This document shows, one piece after another, positions 1 to 5,747 of a stretch of DNA of 5,747 bases (within the stretch, counting starts at the first letter, position 1; each line of letters opens with the position of its first letter). The position numbers were made by a program, and so were the translations under genes. Under the pieces are notes generated by a model that worked only from the letters and a program-made list of their open reading frames with translations, was not told where the DNA came from and did no database searches. The stretch comes from Clostridia bacterium. Lineage in GTDB: Bacteria > Bacillota > Clostridia > Christensenellales > UBA1242. The stretch lies in NCBI GenBank assembly GCA_900768425.1, contig CAAGCR010000037.1:1-5747 (forward strand), in the 5' to 3' direction.

Positions 1-179
1 GAATGCGTGACTGAGAGGTCTATACTTCGGAGAAATACTATTCAAAAATATTTAGTTTGAGTAGTAATGCTCTGAAGTTTTTTTATAAGGCAGGGAAACC
101 CCTCAGTCATTTACATTCGTAAATGCCAGCCCCCCTGACAGGGGGCGAAAGTCAGTACTATGCAATTCTTAGTTTTTTT
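1..179 (+). ncRNA. Structured multi-branched RNA with H-type pseudoknot, class undetermined
   Basis: Seen in the sequence are nested complementary segments. A closing helix pairs 1-8 with 160-168 (one bulged A). A second helix pairs 10-19 with 98-107 (one A/C mismatch). It carries a long arm of 24-32 with 70-78 (9 bp) topped by 36-46 with 56-66 (11 bp, 9-nt loop). Then comes a 7-bp hairpin (108-114 with 119-125, loop ATTC), and a GC hairpin 129-134 with 141-146 whose loop CTGAC (135-139) can pair with GTCAG at 151-155, an H-type pseudoknot. A run of seven T at 173-179 follows. So much nested pairing in an otherwise AT-rich gap is hard to explain by chance, and no reading frame covers it. It may begin upstream of the window. 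I do not see the core motifs of 6S, tmRNA, RNase P, SRP, T-box, or the common riboswitches. The clostridial raiA RNA is similar in size and host range, but I cannot confirm it from memory. It could be free-standing or an attenuating leader. Confidence 0.6.
160..179 (+). terminator. Probable 3' end of the structured RNA (closing helix plus T-run)
   Basis: The 3' strand of the RNA's closing helix ends at 168 and is followed after four bases by seven T (173-179). This is the arrangement of a factor-independent terminator, although the stem is long-range rather than a local hairpin. The GC-rich hairpin at 129-146 is too far upstream to act alone. A weaker alternative pairing of TTAGTTT (169-175) with AAACTAA (200-206) also exists. 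Confidence 0.35.
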
Positions 180-493
180 GTCTAATTTGGTAAGTTTGTA
201 AACTAATAATCAAAATATCAAAAATTTTTGAAAAGGTGCAGGAAAAATCTTTTTAACATTAGTATACGCAAGCATAAAAGCAACTCGTTATGCTTCAAAG
301 TTTCTCCTGTATTTAAAAAAACAAAAAAATATAAATTTTTTCCTGAATTTATTTTCTTTAAATTAGAAAAATTTCTCCCTGCATTTTTATTAAAAAACAA
401 AAATAGAAATATATATCTTTAAAAATTGCACATAATGTAATTGAATATATTTTGTAATAAATTAACAAAAAATCATAATTAACTATTAATAAT
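180..493. other. AT-rich intergenic region without a supported gene
   Basis: There is no convincing coding sequence here. The longest open frames start at TTG or other weak codons, have no ribosome binding site and encode low-complexity Lys/Phe-rich peptides. Visible structure: a perfect 8-bp hairpin, 270-277 with 288-295 (10-nt loop). CAGGAAAAA (239-247) can pair with TTTTTCCTG (337-345) around it. There are three degenerate direct repeats of the form TTTCTCCTG-A/T-rich, beginning near 301, 336 and 372. In DNA this rich in A and T such matches are weak evidence, so a second small RNA is possible but not shown. A poor sigmaA-like pair (TTGTAA at 452-457, CATAAT at 474-479, 16-bp spacer) lies near the downstream end. 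Confidence 0.5.
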
Positions 494-523
494 TTGACAA
501 AGTGGGGGCAATTAAATTAAAAT
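494..523 (+). promoter_or_regulatory. Candidate sigmaA-type promoter for the FN3-like membrane protein gene
   Basis: A perfect -35 box TTGACA (494-499) is followed after 18 bp by TAAAAT (518-523), which matches the -10 consensus TATAAT at five of six positions. Transcription would start near 530, right at the ribosome binding site AAGGAG (531-536), giving an unusually short leader of about 14 nt. The AT-rich setting makes chance -10 matches common, so the perfect -35 is the main support. Confidence 0.4.
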
Positions 524-543
524 GTAAAAAAAGGAGTAAAAAT

Positions 544-2112
544 ATGAGTAATTTTGATGATAAAAATCTATTTGATGATGATTTTGACCTCCTTTCTGAA
601 TCTGCCGATAATTTATTTGGGAATACTGTAAACGATGCCCCTAAAAAAGAAGAAAAAAACGAGAATGAAAATACTGAAAAAAATAATAAAAAACCAGCAG
701 AACAAGCAGAAGAAAAACAAAATAAAAAAGTAGAAGATTTCGATAAAAAAAATACCGAAAATAAAACAAAAAAATTGTATAAAAAAGAAACAAAAAAAAC
801 TACAGGAACAAAAGTAAAAACTTCTAAAAAGAAAACTAAAAAAGATGAATTGTCAAAAGAAGATTTACCATATGAAGTAAAGCAAGAAGAAAATGTAGAA
901 ACCGTAGAAACTTCAGACTTAGATAATGAACAACCTTCTTTAAACAATGAACAAAATTTCGACACTGAAAAAAATCAACAAGAGCAAGAAGAAAGCGTCA
1001 ATGATGAGTCAACTTCAAATGAAAAAAATCCTGATGGCGAAAATGTAGTTTTAGATGAAAATTTAGGTGAGAAAGAACAAGAAAAAAAGGAAGAAAAGCC
1101 TAAAAAAGAGAAAGTAAAAAAAGAAAAAAAGAAAAGAAAACCATTAACAAAGCTACAAATAATTATAATTTGTGCATCTGCTTTTGTGTTATTAATAGTT
1201 GGCGTATGGCTAGGTTTATACATAAAATTTGTAAACACAAAACTAGAAATTCCGGTTTATCAAGTTTATCAGCGTAATACCGGCACAATAATTGACATTA
1301 CAAATGTAAATAATGCAACGGGATATGAAATCACACTAAACAATATTGATGATGATAGTTATGCAGTTTTTGTCAGTGATACAAATAAATTAGAATTAAA
1401 ATCATACCTAAATAAGGCAGGTAAGTTTACAATTAAAATTCGTGCCTTGGGTAGAACCGCAAAGGCAACAAGTGATTATTCGGAAGAAAAAAGTATTGAA
1501 AATTATCTTGTAATAGACACGCCTAACATTTTTAGAGATGGCAATATCATTTCGTGGAATCCTATCAACAAAGCAATAAATTATAGGTTATATTATAAAG
1601 CAAACTTAGATGATGATAAAATTGAATATATTGAACTTGCTCAAAATTCAAACCTAATTTCTTACGATTTAACTTTATTAAACGGGTTTGGTCCTGGGTA
1701 TTATCCGGTTTGCGTGCAAGCTATTACAGATGCAAAATATTATTTGAATAGTGATTATTCAAACATTTGTGAGTACGAAAACTATGAAACACTACAAAAC
1801 CCAATCACTCCAACTTACAATAAAGCAACTAAAAGTTTAACTTTCTTGCTATTTAATAATGTATATAAACCAACAAAATATATATTGACAATCAATGTCG
1901 AAAACAATGGGGAATATACTTTGGTTAAACACATTGTGCTTTTAAATGAACTAAAAAGTAGTGATGCTACATATGAATCAAAAAAAGCAACAAAATATTT
2001 TGCTAGTCTAAACGAGTTAATTGATGGCGATGTTGTAAACGCAACATTCACAGCAGTATCGGACAGCAAATATTCTTACAACTCAGATATAATAAATGTT
2101 GTTGTAGAATAG
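544..2112 (+). CDS. Single-pass membrane protein with charged cytoplasmic tail and three FN3-like extracellular repeats
   Basis: I do not recognise a named family; function unknown. The ATG at 544 is chosen because AAGGAG (531-536) lies 7 nt upstream; an earlier ATG at 502 has no ribosome binding site and would overlap the promoter. The 522-residue product has an acidic start (FDDKNLFDDDFDLL, residues 4-17) and then Lys/Glu/Asn/Gln-rich disordered sequence to about residue 203, ending in a Lys/Arg cluster. A single membrane helix follows at about 204-227. By the positive-inside rule the long tail is cytoplasmic and residues 228-522 are outside. The ectodomain looks like three beta-sandwich repeats of about 95 residues (about 234-325, 326-418, 419-522). 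The second has the FN3-like pattern ISWNPINKAINYRLYY (336-351), and repeats two and three end in related segments, DAKYYLNSDYS (396-406) and DSKYSYNSDII (507-517). It lies 41 bp upstream of the gerA-type operon, but the terminator-like hairpin between them argues that it is a separate unit. A link to sporulation is only suggested by position. A scaffold or envelope-binding role is possible. Confidence 0.85.
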   Translation: MSNFDDKNLFDDDFDLLSESADNLFGNTVNDAPKKEEKNENENTEKNNKKPAEQAEEKQNKKVEDFDKKNTENKTKKLYKKETKKTTGTKVKTSKKKTKKDELSKEDLPYEVKQEENVETVETSDLDNEQPSLNNEQNFDTEKNQQEQEESVNDESTSNEKNPDGENVVLDENLGEKEQEKKEEKPKKEKVKKEKKKRKPLTKLQIIIICASAFVLLIVGVWLGLYIKFVNTKLEIPVYQVYQRNTGTIIDITNVNNATGYEITLNNIDDDSYAVFVSDTNKLELKSYLNKAGKFTIKIRALGRTAKATSDYSEEKSIENYLVIDTPNIFRDGNIISWNPINKAINYRLYYKANLDDDKIEYIELAQNSNLISYDLTLLNGFGPGYYPVCVQAITDAKYYLNSDYSNICEYENYETLQNPITPTYNKATKSLTFLLFNNVYKPTKYILTINVENNGEYTLVKHIVLLNELKSSDATYESKKATKYFASLNELIDGDVVNATFTAVSDSKYSYNSDIINVVVE

Positions 2113-2136
2113 AAAAAAACAAAAATAGACATACTA
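2107..2136 (+). promoter_or_regulatory. Putative sigmaG (forespore) promoter of the ger operon
   Basis: GAATA (2107-2111), an 18-bp spacer and CATACTA (2130-2136) fit the Bacillus sigmaG consensus (gnATR-N18-cAtnnTA) at every specified position. In B. subtilis germinant-receptor operons are transcribed by sigmaG in the forespore, so the placement directly before the A-subunit gene is what is expected. The -35 box overlaps the stop codon of the preceding gene. The predicted start is near 2142-2144, so the ribosome binding site would be at the extreme 5' end of the mRNA. The -10 box lies in the left arm of the inverted repeat at 2121-2165. Confidence 0.6.
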
Positions 2137-2165
2137 ACCAAAAAGGAGTTGGTATGTCTATTTTT
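2121..2165 (+). terminator. 18-bp hairpin with T-run: terminator-like and enclosing the gerA ribosome binding site and start codon
   Basis: Left arm 2121-2138 pairs with right arm 2148-2165 over 18 consecutive positions, one of them a T/G wobble (2135 with 2151). The loop is nine bases, 2139-2147. The T-run 2161-2167 on the right and A-rich sequence on the left give the look of a bidirectional intrinsic terminator for the upstream gene. Unusually, the ribosome binding site AAGGAG (2143-2148) is in the loop and the gerA ATG (2154-2156) is base-paired in the stem. Full-length read-through RNA would therefore tend both to terminate and to hide the start codon. Only a few of the pairs are G-C, so termination strength is uncertain. 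Confidence 0.6.
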
Positions 2166-3602
2166 TTAGAGCAAAATAACGAAACAAAAACACTTGCAAA
2201 CGAAATAAAAAGCAAAATGCAAAATAACCCCGATTTTATTTCGCGTAACATACAAACACTTTCCGGCATTGTTGAATTGTTCTTTTTAAAAAGTATGGTA
2301 GACAAAACCGCCATAGCAAAAGAAATTATTTCGCCTGTGCTAGACTATAAAGAGAAATTTACCTTTGAGGACATCACAACAAAAATAATTCGTGTGGCAG
2401 ATGTAAAAGAGATAAAATTAAATGAAATTGTAGATGAAATTCTAAAAAATCACGTTGTTTTTGCATTTGATAACAAATTTTTAACCATAGACTTAGAAAA
2501 ATATCCCGTACGCGCACCAACTGAGCCACCAACTTCGCCTAACATCTATGGTCCGCGAGAAGGCTTTATTGAAACAATATCAACCAATATTTCACTTATA
2601 AGGAAACGACTATCTTCTAAAAATTTAAAAATAGAAAACTTTGTTGTCGGCAAAGAAACAAACACAAAAGTGAGTGTAATATACCTAAAAAATATTGCAT
2701 CAAAAGAGATAGTAAAAGAAATAACCGACAAAATAAAAAAGATAAACATAGATGGCGTTGTGGATTCATATTATATAGCTGAATTTTTGAAAAAGAAACC
2801 AAACTCACTTTTTGAACAGACAGGTTTTCAAGAAAAACCTGACATTGTCACTGCAAAACTTCTAGAAGGCAGAATTGCCATTGTGGTTGATGGCTCGCCA
2901 ATGGTTCTAACTTTGCCATATATGGTCTTTGAAGATTTGCAGAGTAGCAATGACTATTACACAAACTATATGTATGTCAGCTTAATTAGGGTAATAAGGC
3001 TTTTAGGAATTTTGGTTGCTACAATAATTCCGGGGCTATATTTGAGCATCCGGCTTTATAGTTATACGGCGTTGCCACTCAGTTATGTGATTATTATTGC
3101 AAATTCAACCAAATATTTACCTTTTACGCCAGTGCTGGAAATTTTGTTCATTTTGGTTTTATTTCAAATTTTATACGAGGTCAGTTTGCGTTTGCCACAA
3201 TATTTAGGTCTTGCAACATCTATTGTCGGGGCATTGGTGCTAGGCGACACAGGTGTTAAAGCGGGCTTAATTTCGCCACCGGGGGTAATTATTGTTGCTG
3301 TTAGCATTATGGCAATCTACACAATTCCATCACTTGCATCGCAGTTGACAGTTTTAAGAGCGGTTTTTGTAATTTTAGGTGCAACTCTTGGACTTATGGG
3401 CATTGTTGGTGGTGTGGTTTATGTAATTGATTATGTCAACTCATTAAACTATTATAACACACCATTTTTAGCACCTATTGCACCGCTTGTGAATGATGAT
3501 TTAAAAGATAGTTTTATAAAAGTACCGCTGTCTAAAATGAAAAAAAGACCAAAATCAATAAGTCAAAAAAATACAACAAGACTAGGAGATGATAATGGTT
3601 AA
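2154..3602 (+). CDS. gerAA: Spore germination protein, GerA family A subunit (nutrient-gated ion channel subunit)
   Basis: This is the A subunit of a germinant receptor in the spore inner membrane. Family members oligomerise, and the B. subtilis GerA complex has been described as a nutrient-gated ion channel whose opening begins germination. The 482-residue length is typical. The cytoplasmic N-terminal half (about 1-275) carries the family signatures GPREGF (133-138), SLIRKRL, the DG-containing LLEGRIAIVVDG (236-247) and SNDYY. A membrane half of about five helices (about 283-430) follows, with YEVSLRLPQ (341-349) and GDTGVKAGLISPP (364-376), the most conserved part of the family. The tail is basic and polar. 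Residues 1-130 are more divergent than the rest. The ATG at 2154 is supported by AAGGAG (2143-2148), 5 nt away. The gene overlaps the next by 8 bases, so translation is probably coupled. The symbol is family-level; orthology to GerA versus GerK or other paralogues cannot be decided here. Confidence 0.95.
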   Translation: MSIFLEQNNETKTLANEIKSKMQNNPDFISRNIQTLSGIVELFFLKSMVDKTAIAKEIISPVLDYKEKFTFEDITTKIIRVADVKEIKLNEIVDEILKNHVVFAFDNKFLTIDLEKYPVRAPTEPPTSPNIYGPREGFIETISTNISLIRKRLSSKNLKIENFVVGKETNTKVSVIYLKNIASKEIVKEITDKIKKINIDGVVDSYYIAEFLKKKPNSLFEQTGFQEKPDIVTAKLLEGRIAIVVDGSPMVLTLPYMVFEDLQSSNDYYTNYMYVSLIRVIRLLGILVATIIPGLYLSIRLYSYTALPLSYVIIIANSTKYLPFTPVLEILFILVLFQILYEVSLRLPQYLGLATSIVGALVLGDTGVKAGLISPPGVIIVAVSIMAIYTIPSLASQLTVLRAVFVILGATLGLMGIVGGVVYVIDYVNSLNYYNTPFLAPIAPLVNDDLKDSFIKVPLSKMKKRPKSISQKNTTRLGDDNG

Positions 3603-4689
3603 AGATACAATTTCGGCACACCAAACAGGGGCAATAGCGGGCATAATTTTGTTCGCGCTAAAAATGACCGCTCTTCCATCATTAATATATAAATATAATG
3701 GCACAGGATCAATAATAGCTTTTGTGTTCGTCATTATTTTAAATACACTATTTTTATGGCTTGTTGTGTGGATAAAACTAAAATATCCAATGGTCAGTTT
3801 GTACGATATATTCAAAAGCAATCTTGGCATTTTTGTCACCAAACTTTTATATTTGATATTTTTTGTTTTTTTCTTTTTAAAACTTTTGCTAATGATCAGT
3901 GATGGTTATACCTTTATTAAAGATGTTGCCGATGATGAATTTACTATTTTTAAAATGTTTTTATGCTTTTTGCCGATTATTGCAACACTAGCATATTCCG
4001 GTATCAGAAATATAGGGCGAACGAGCGAGTTCTTTTTGCCGTTTATTATAGTCACACTTGTTTTTGCGGTTGCATTTTCGGTAATTCCTATGGACTCGTG
4101 GAGTTTTGGTTGTTTAACAATAAAAGGGGCAAGCGGGTTTTTTAGTTCTTTGTTTAAACTATCTTTTTGGACAGGTGACCTATTTGCTCTGGTGATATTT
4201 TTAGATAAAATAGAAATAAAAAAAGGCAAAGCAAAAGAAGTGTTTTTTCCATTTTTAATAATGGCAATAATTTTGGTTATTTTATACATTTTATATTATT
4301 CACTTTATCAAGAAACATCACAATATCATGTGAATTTGTTATACGATGTTGTGCAGTACGCAATAGGTACATCAAAAGGGTGGCATATGGACTTTTTTGC
4401 CATTGTGGTTTTTATGATTAATATATATTTGCAGGGGGCAGTACTTTTGTATTGTGCCAACGAATGCTTGCAAAAGTTGATTAACTATAAATATAACGTA
4501 ATATCATTATCGGTTATTATAGTATTTTTATGTATGGCGGATTTTTTATATCTCAATGATTATTTTAAATATATTACTTTTGCCGAAGAAGTTTTGTGCT
4601 ATTTTTCGGCAGTTACCATAGTGCTTGTTCCGCTACTTCTTTTAATATTGGCAATAGTAAAAAAGGAGAAAATTAATGGAAAAACTTAA
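3595..4689 (+). CDS. gerAB: Spore germination permease, GerAB family (germinant receptor B subunit)
   Basis: This is the B subunit of the germinant receptor, a spore-permease family member of the APC transporter fold; in B. subtilis GerAB binds the amino-acid germinant. The 364-residue product has about ten hydrophobic helices across its length, as the family does. Family features seen are the N-terminal ISAHQ (residues 5-9), the segment RNIGRTSEFFLPF (138-150) between two helices, and WHMDFFAIVVFMINIYLQGA (263-282) near the eighth helix. The ligand cannot be predicted from these residues. I chose ATG 3595 over the ATG at 3589 because the ribosome binding site AGGAG (3584-3588) abuts 3589 but is a normal 6 nt from 3595. 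The start overlaps the end of the A-subunit gene by 8 bases, and the 3' end overlaps the C-subunit gene by 14, so the three products are probably made in step. The symbol is family-level. Confidence 0.93.
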   Translation: MVKDTISAHQTGAIAGIILFALKMTALPSLIYKYNGTGSIIAFVFVIILNTLFLWLVVWIKLKYPMVSLYDIFKSNLGIFVTKLLYLIFFVFFFLKLLLMISDGYTFIKDVADDEFTIFKMFLCFLPIIATLAYSGIRNIGRTSEFFLPFIIVTLVFAVAFSVIPMDSWSFGCLTIKGASGFFSSLFKLSFWTGDLFALVIFLDKIEIKKGKAKEVFFPFLIMAIILVILYILYYSLYQETSQYHVNLLYDVVQYAIGTSKGWHMDFFAIVVFMINIYLQGAVLLYCANECLQKLINYKYNVISLSVIIVFLCMADFLYLNDYFKYITFAEEVLCYFSAVTIVLVPLLLLILAIVKKEKINGKT

Positions 4690-5747
4690 AAAATACGCAA
4701 AAATTGTGTTTAAATCGCCAATTATTTTAATTTTTGTGCTAATTTGTGTTTTTATGTTGCCTAATAGCATCAATACTTTGTCGTTGGCTTTTAGGTCGGC
4801 GATTGCCGTTGCGGTTGGCATTGATATTAACGAAGAAAACAAAACGGAAATATATGTGGCAATAAATAGTTCGCCAACAAGCGAGAGTTTAGCAGAAACA
4901 AATCATATCTTTTGCTCGTCGGGTGAAACATTAGGTGATGCGTTTGCTAACTTAAATTTAACATTTGGACGAGATATAAAACTCGGACACACAAGGTTTG
5001 TTATGATAGGCAAAAAAATATCAGGGCAGGACATTGAAAAACTTTTAGATAGGCTTGTTCGCACTAGCAAAATGCGTAACACTGTGCAACTTATATATTG
5101 TCCTAATAGCATAAAACAAATGTTTGAAATAGGTAGTAAAATGGGTAACACATCTGGGCTAAAACTCAGCGAAATAGTTTGTCATCAACAAAATAATAGC
5201 ACAACATCAATAGACTCCAATGTGGACTCGTTTTATGAAGGTCTACTAAGCCCAAGCGGAGTGTCTAGGTTAAATATGGTGTCGTTGACAAGTGACGACA
5301 CAAAAGGCATAAACGCAAACACCGATGGAACATCGGGCGGAGAGTCATCTAGCAGTGGCGACCAAAACGAACAAAGTCCTAGCGGTAATGATAAACAAGA
5401 TTATGTATCAAATAGGGGCGAGATTGCAATATTTAAAGATGGCATATTACAATTTACTCTAAACGAAGAAATGTCTGGCGGACTAAATTGGTTAAATAAT
5501 AATTTTAATTCAAAAGAATTGTTGGTTAAAGTGGATAATTCATCAATATTAAAAGATGCACTTATCAATTTTGATATTTTAAGCAAATCGGTAAATTGCG
5601 AAACATTCTTCTATAAAAATATACCTTTTGTTTCAGTGCAAATTGTGCTATTGTTGGATATTGATGAAATTATTTCAGATAATGTAAAAAGTGACTTTAA
5701 TTACAGCATTATTGATGATTCAGTTAAGTCGGATATAGGCAGAACAA
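4676..5747 (+). CDS. gerAC: Ger(x)C family germination protein (receptor C subunit), atypical N-terminus, cut by the window end
   Basis: This is the C subunit of the receptor, normally a lipoprotein on the outer face of the spore inner membrane and needed for receptor function. 357 residues are visible and no stop is reached. ATG 4676 has AGGAG (4664-4668) 7 nt upstream. Family signatures are IAVAVGID (43-50), GETLGDAFANLNLTFGRDIKLGHTRFVMIG in residues 83-112, and LDRLVRTSKMRN (124-135). Another is GEIAIFKDGILQFTLNEEMSGGLNWL (248-273), matching the usual 'G.AvFk.dklvG.L...e..g..wl' region. The C-terminal domain begins near 280. Odd features: there is no lipobox. The hydrophobic segment (about 14-29) has a Cys at 24 in context VLIC, without the small residue at -1, and the typical CWd.rE motif is replaced by LPNSINTLSLAFRS. 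A Ser/Gly/Asn/Asp-rich linker at about 207-242 looks like an insertion. The protein is probably held by an uncleaved membrane helix. Confidence 0.9.
   Translation, partial: MEKLKKYAKIVFKSPIILIFVLICVFMLPNSINTLSLAFRSAIAVAVGIDINEENKTEIYVAINSSPTSESLAETNHIFCSSGETLGDAFANLNLTFGRDIKLGHTRFVMIGKKISGQDIEKLLDRLVRTSKMRNTVQLIYCPNSIKQMFEIGSKMGNTSGLKLSEIVCHQQNNSTTSIDSNVDSFYEGLLSPSGVSRLNMVSLTSDDTKGINANTDGTSGGESSSSGDQNEQSPSGNDKQDYVSNRGEIAIFKDGILQFTLNEEMSGGLNWLNNNFNSKELLVKVDNSSILKDALINFDILSKSVNCETFFYKNIPFVSVQIVLLLDIDEIISDNVKSDFNYSIIDDSVKSDIGRT

Noticed and set aside
14..24. preQ1-like AGAGGT start in the RNA
   Set aside because: The matching CCCTCTA and A-rich pseudoknot tail of the preQ1-I aptamer are missing, and these bases pair with 98-107 instead.
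129..155. Hammerhead-like pieces (CTGA, then GAAA, then GTC) in the RNA at the window start
   Set aside because: The invariant CUGANGA core is not present (the sequence reads CTGACAG) and the three-stem hammerhead layout does not form; the pseudoknot explains these bases better.
228..422. 64-codon open frame on the + strand, and its minus-strand partner at 218-400
   Set aside because: The + frame starts at TTG with no ribosome binding site, and the peptides are low-complexity Lys/Phe-rich, as expected by chance in AT-rich DNA.
502..543. Earlier ATG adding 14 residues to the FN3-like membrane protein
   Set aside because: It has no ribosome binding site, would overlap the proposed promoter, and the ATG at 544 has a well-spaced AAGGAG.
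486..1238. Long minus-strand open frames (159 and 87 codons) opposite the Lys/Glu-rich tail
   Set aside because: They are Phe/Ser-rich mirror translations of AAA/GAA codons with no ribosome binding site; the + strand gene explains the region.
3589..3594. Alternative start ATG two codons upstream for the B subunit
   Set aside because: AGGAG directly touches it, leaving no spacing; ATG 3595 is 6 nt away, the normal distance.
1..5747. CRISPR arrays, tRNA or rRNA genes, insertion sequences, attachment sites
   Set aside because: No regularly spaced repeats, cloverleaf or conserved rRNA segments, transposase-like frames or terminal inverted repeats were seen on either strand.

Overview
The window comes from a low-GC (roughly 30% by eye), endospore-forming member of the Bacillota, most likely an anaerobic Clostridia-type organism. 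The evidence is a gerA-type spore germination operon (A, B and C subunits in order), strong AGGAG ribosome binding sites, the standard genetic code and very A-rich coding sequence. I cannot place the genus. The divergence of the germinant receptor, especially a C subunit without a lipobox, suggests a lineage far from Bacillus subtilis.

Layout, all on the + strand. Positions 1-179 fold on paper into a compact multi-branched RNA: a closing helix, a long two-part hairpin arm, a 7-bp hairpin and an H-type pseudoknot, followed by a T-run. I read it as a structured non-coding RNA of undetermined class. Positions 180-543 are very AT-rich and hold no convincing gene, only a small hairpin, degenerate repeats and a sigmaA-like promoter just before the next gene. 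Positions 544-2112 encode a 522-residue membrane protein of unknown function: about 200 residues of charged, disordered cytoplasmic sequence, one membrane helix, then three beta-rich, fibronectin-III-like repeats outside the cell. Positions 2154-5747 hold gerA-gerB-gerC, overlapping by 8 and 14 bases and so probably translationally coupled. The C gene runs off the window.

The three Ger proteins should form one inner-membrane nutrient receptor of the spore: the A subunit as the ion-channel subunit, the B subunit as the germinant-binding permease-like protein, and the C subunit as the outer-face protein, here apparently held by a membrane helix instead of a lipid.

The most striking non-coding element is the 42-bp gap before gerA. 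It contains a full match to the sigmaG (forespore) promoter consensus, GAATA-N18-CATACTA, superimposed on an 18-bp inverted repeat. The loop of that repeat holds the ribosome binding site, its 3' arm holds the gerA start codon, and a T-run ends it. Read-through RNA from the upstream gene would carry the whole hairpin (terminator and start-codon block). RNA started at the sigmaG promoter would begin inside the loop, lack the 5' arm and be free to translate. This is an inference from the sequence but makes a clear, testable switch.
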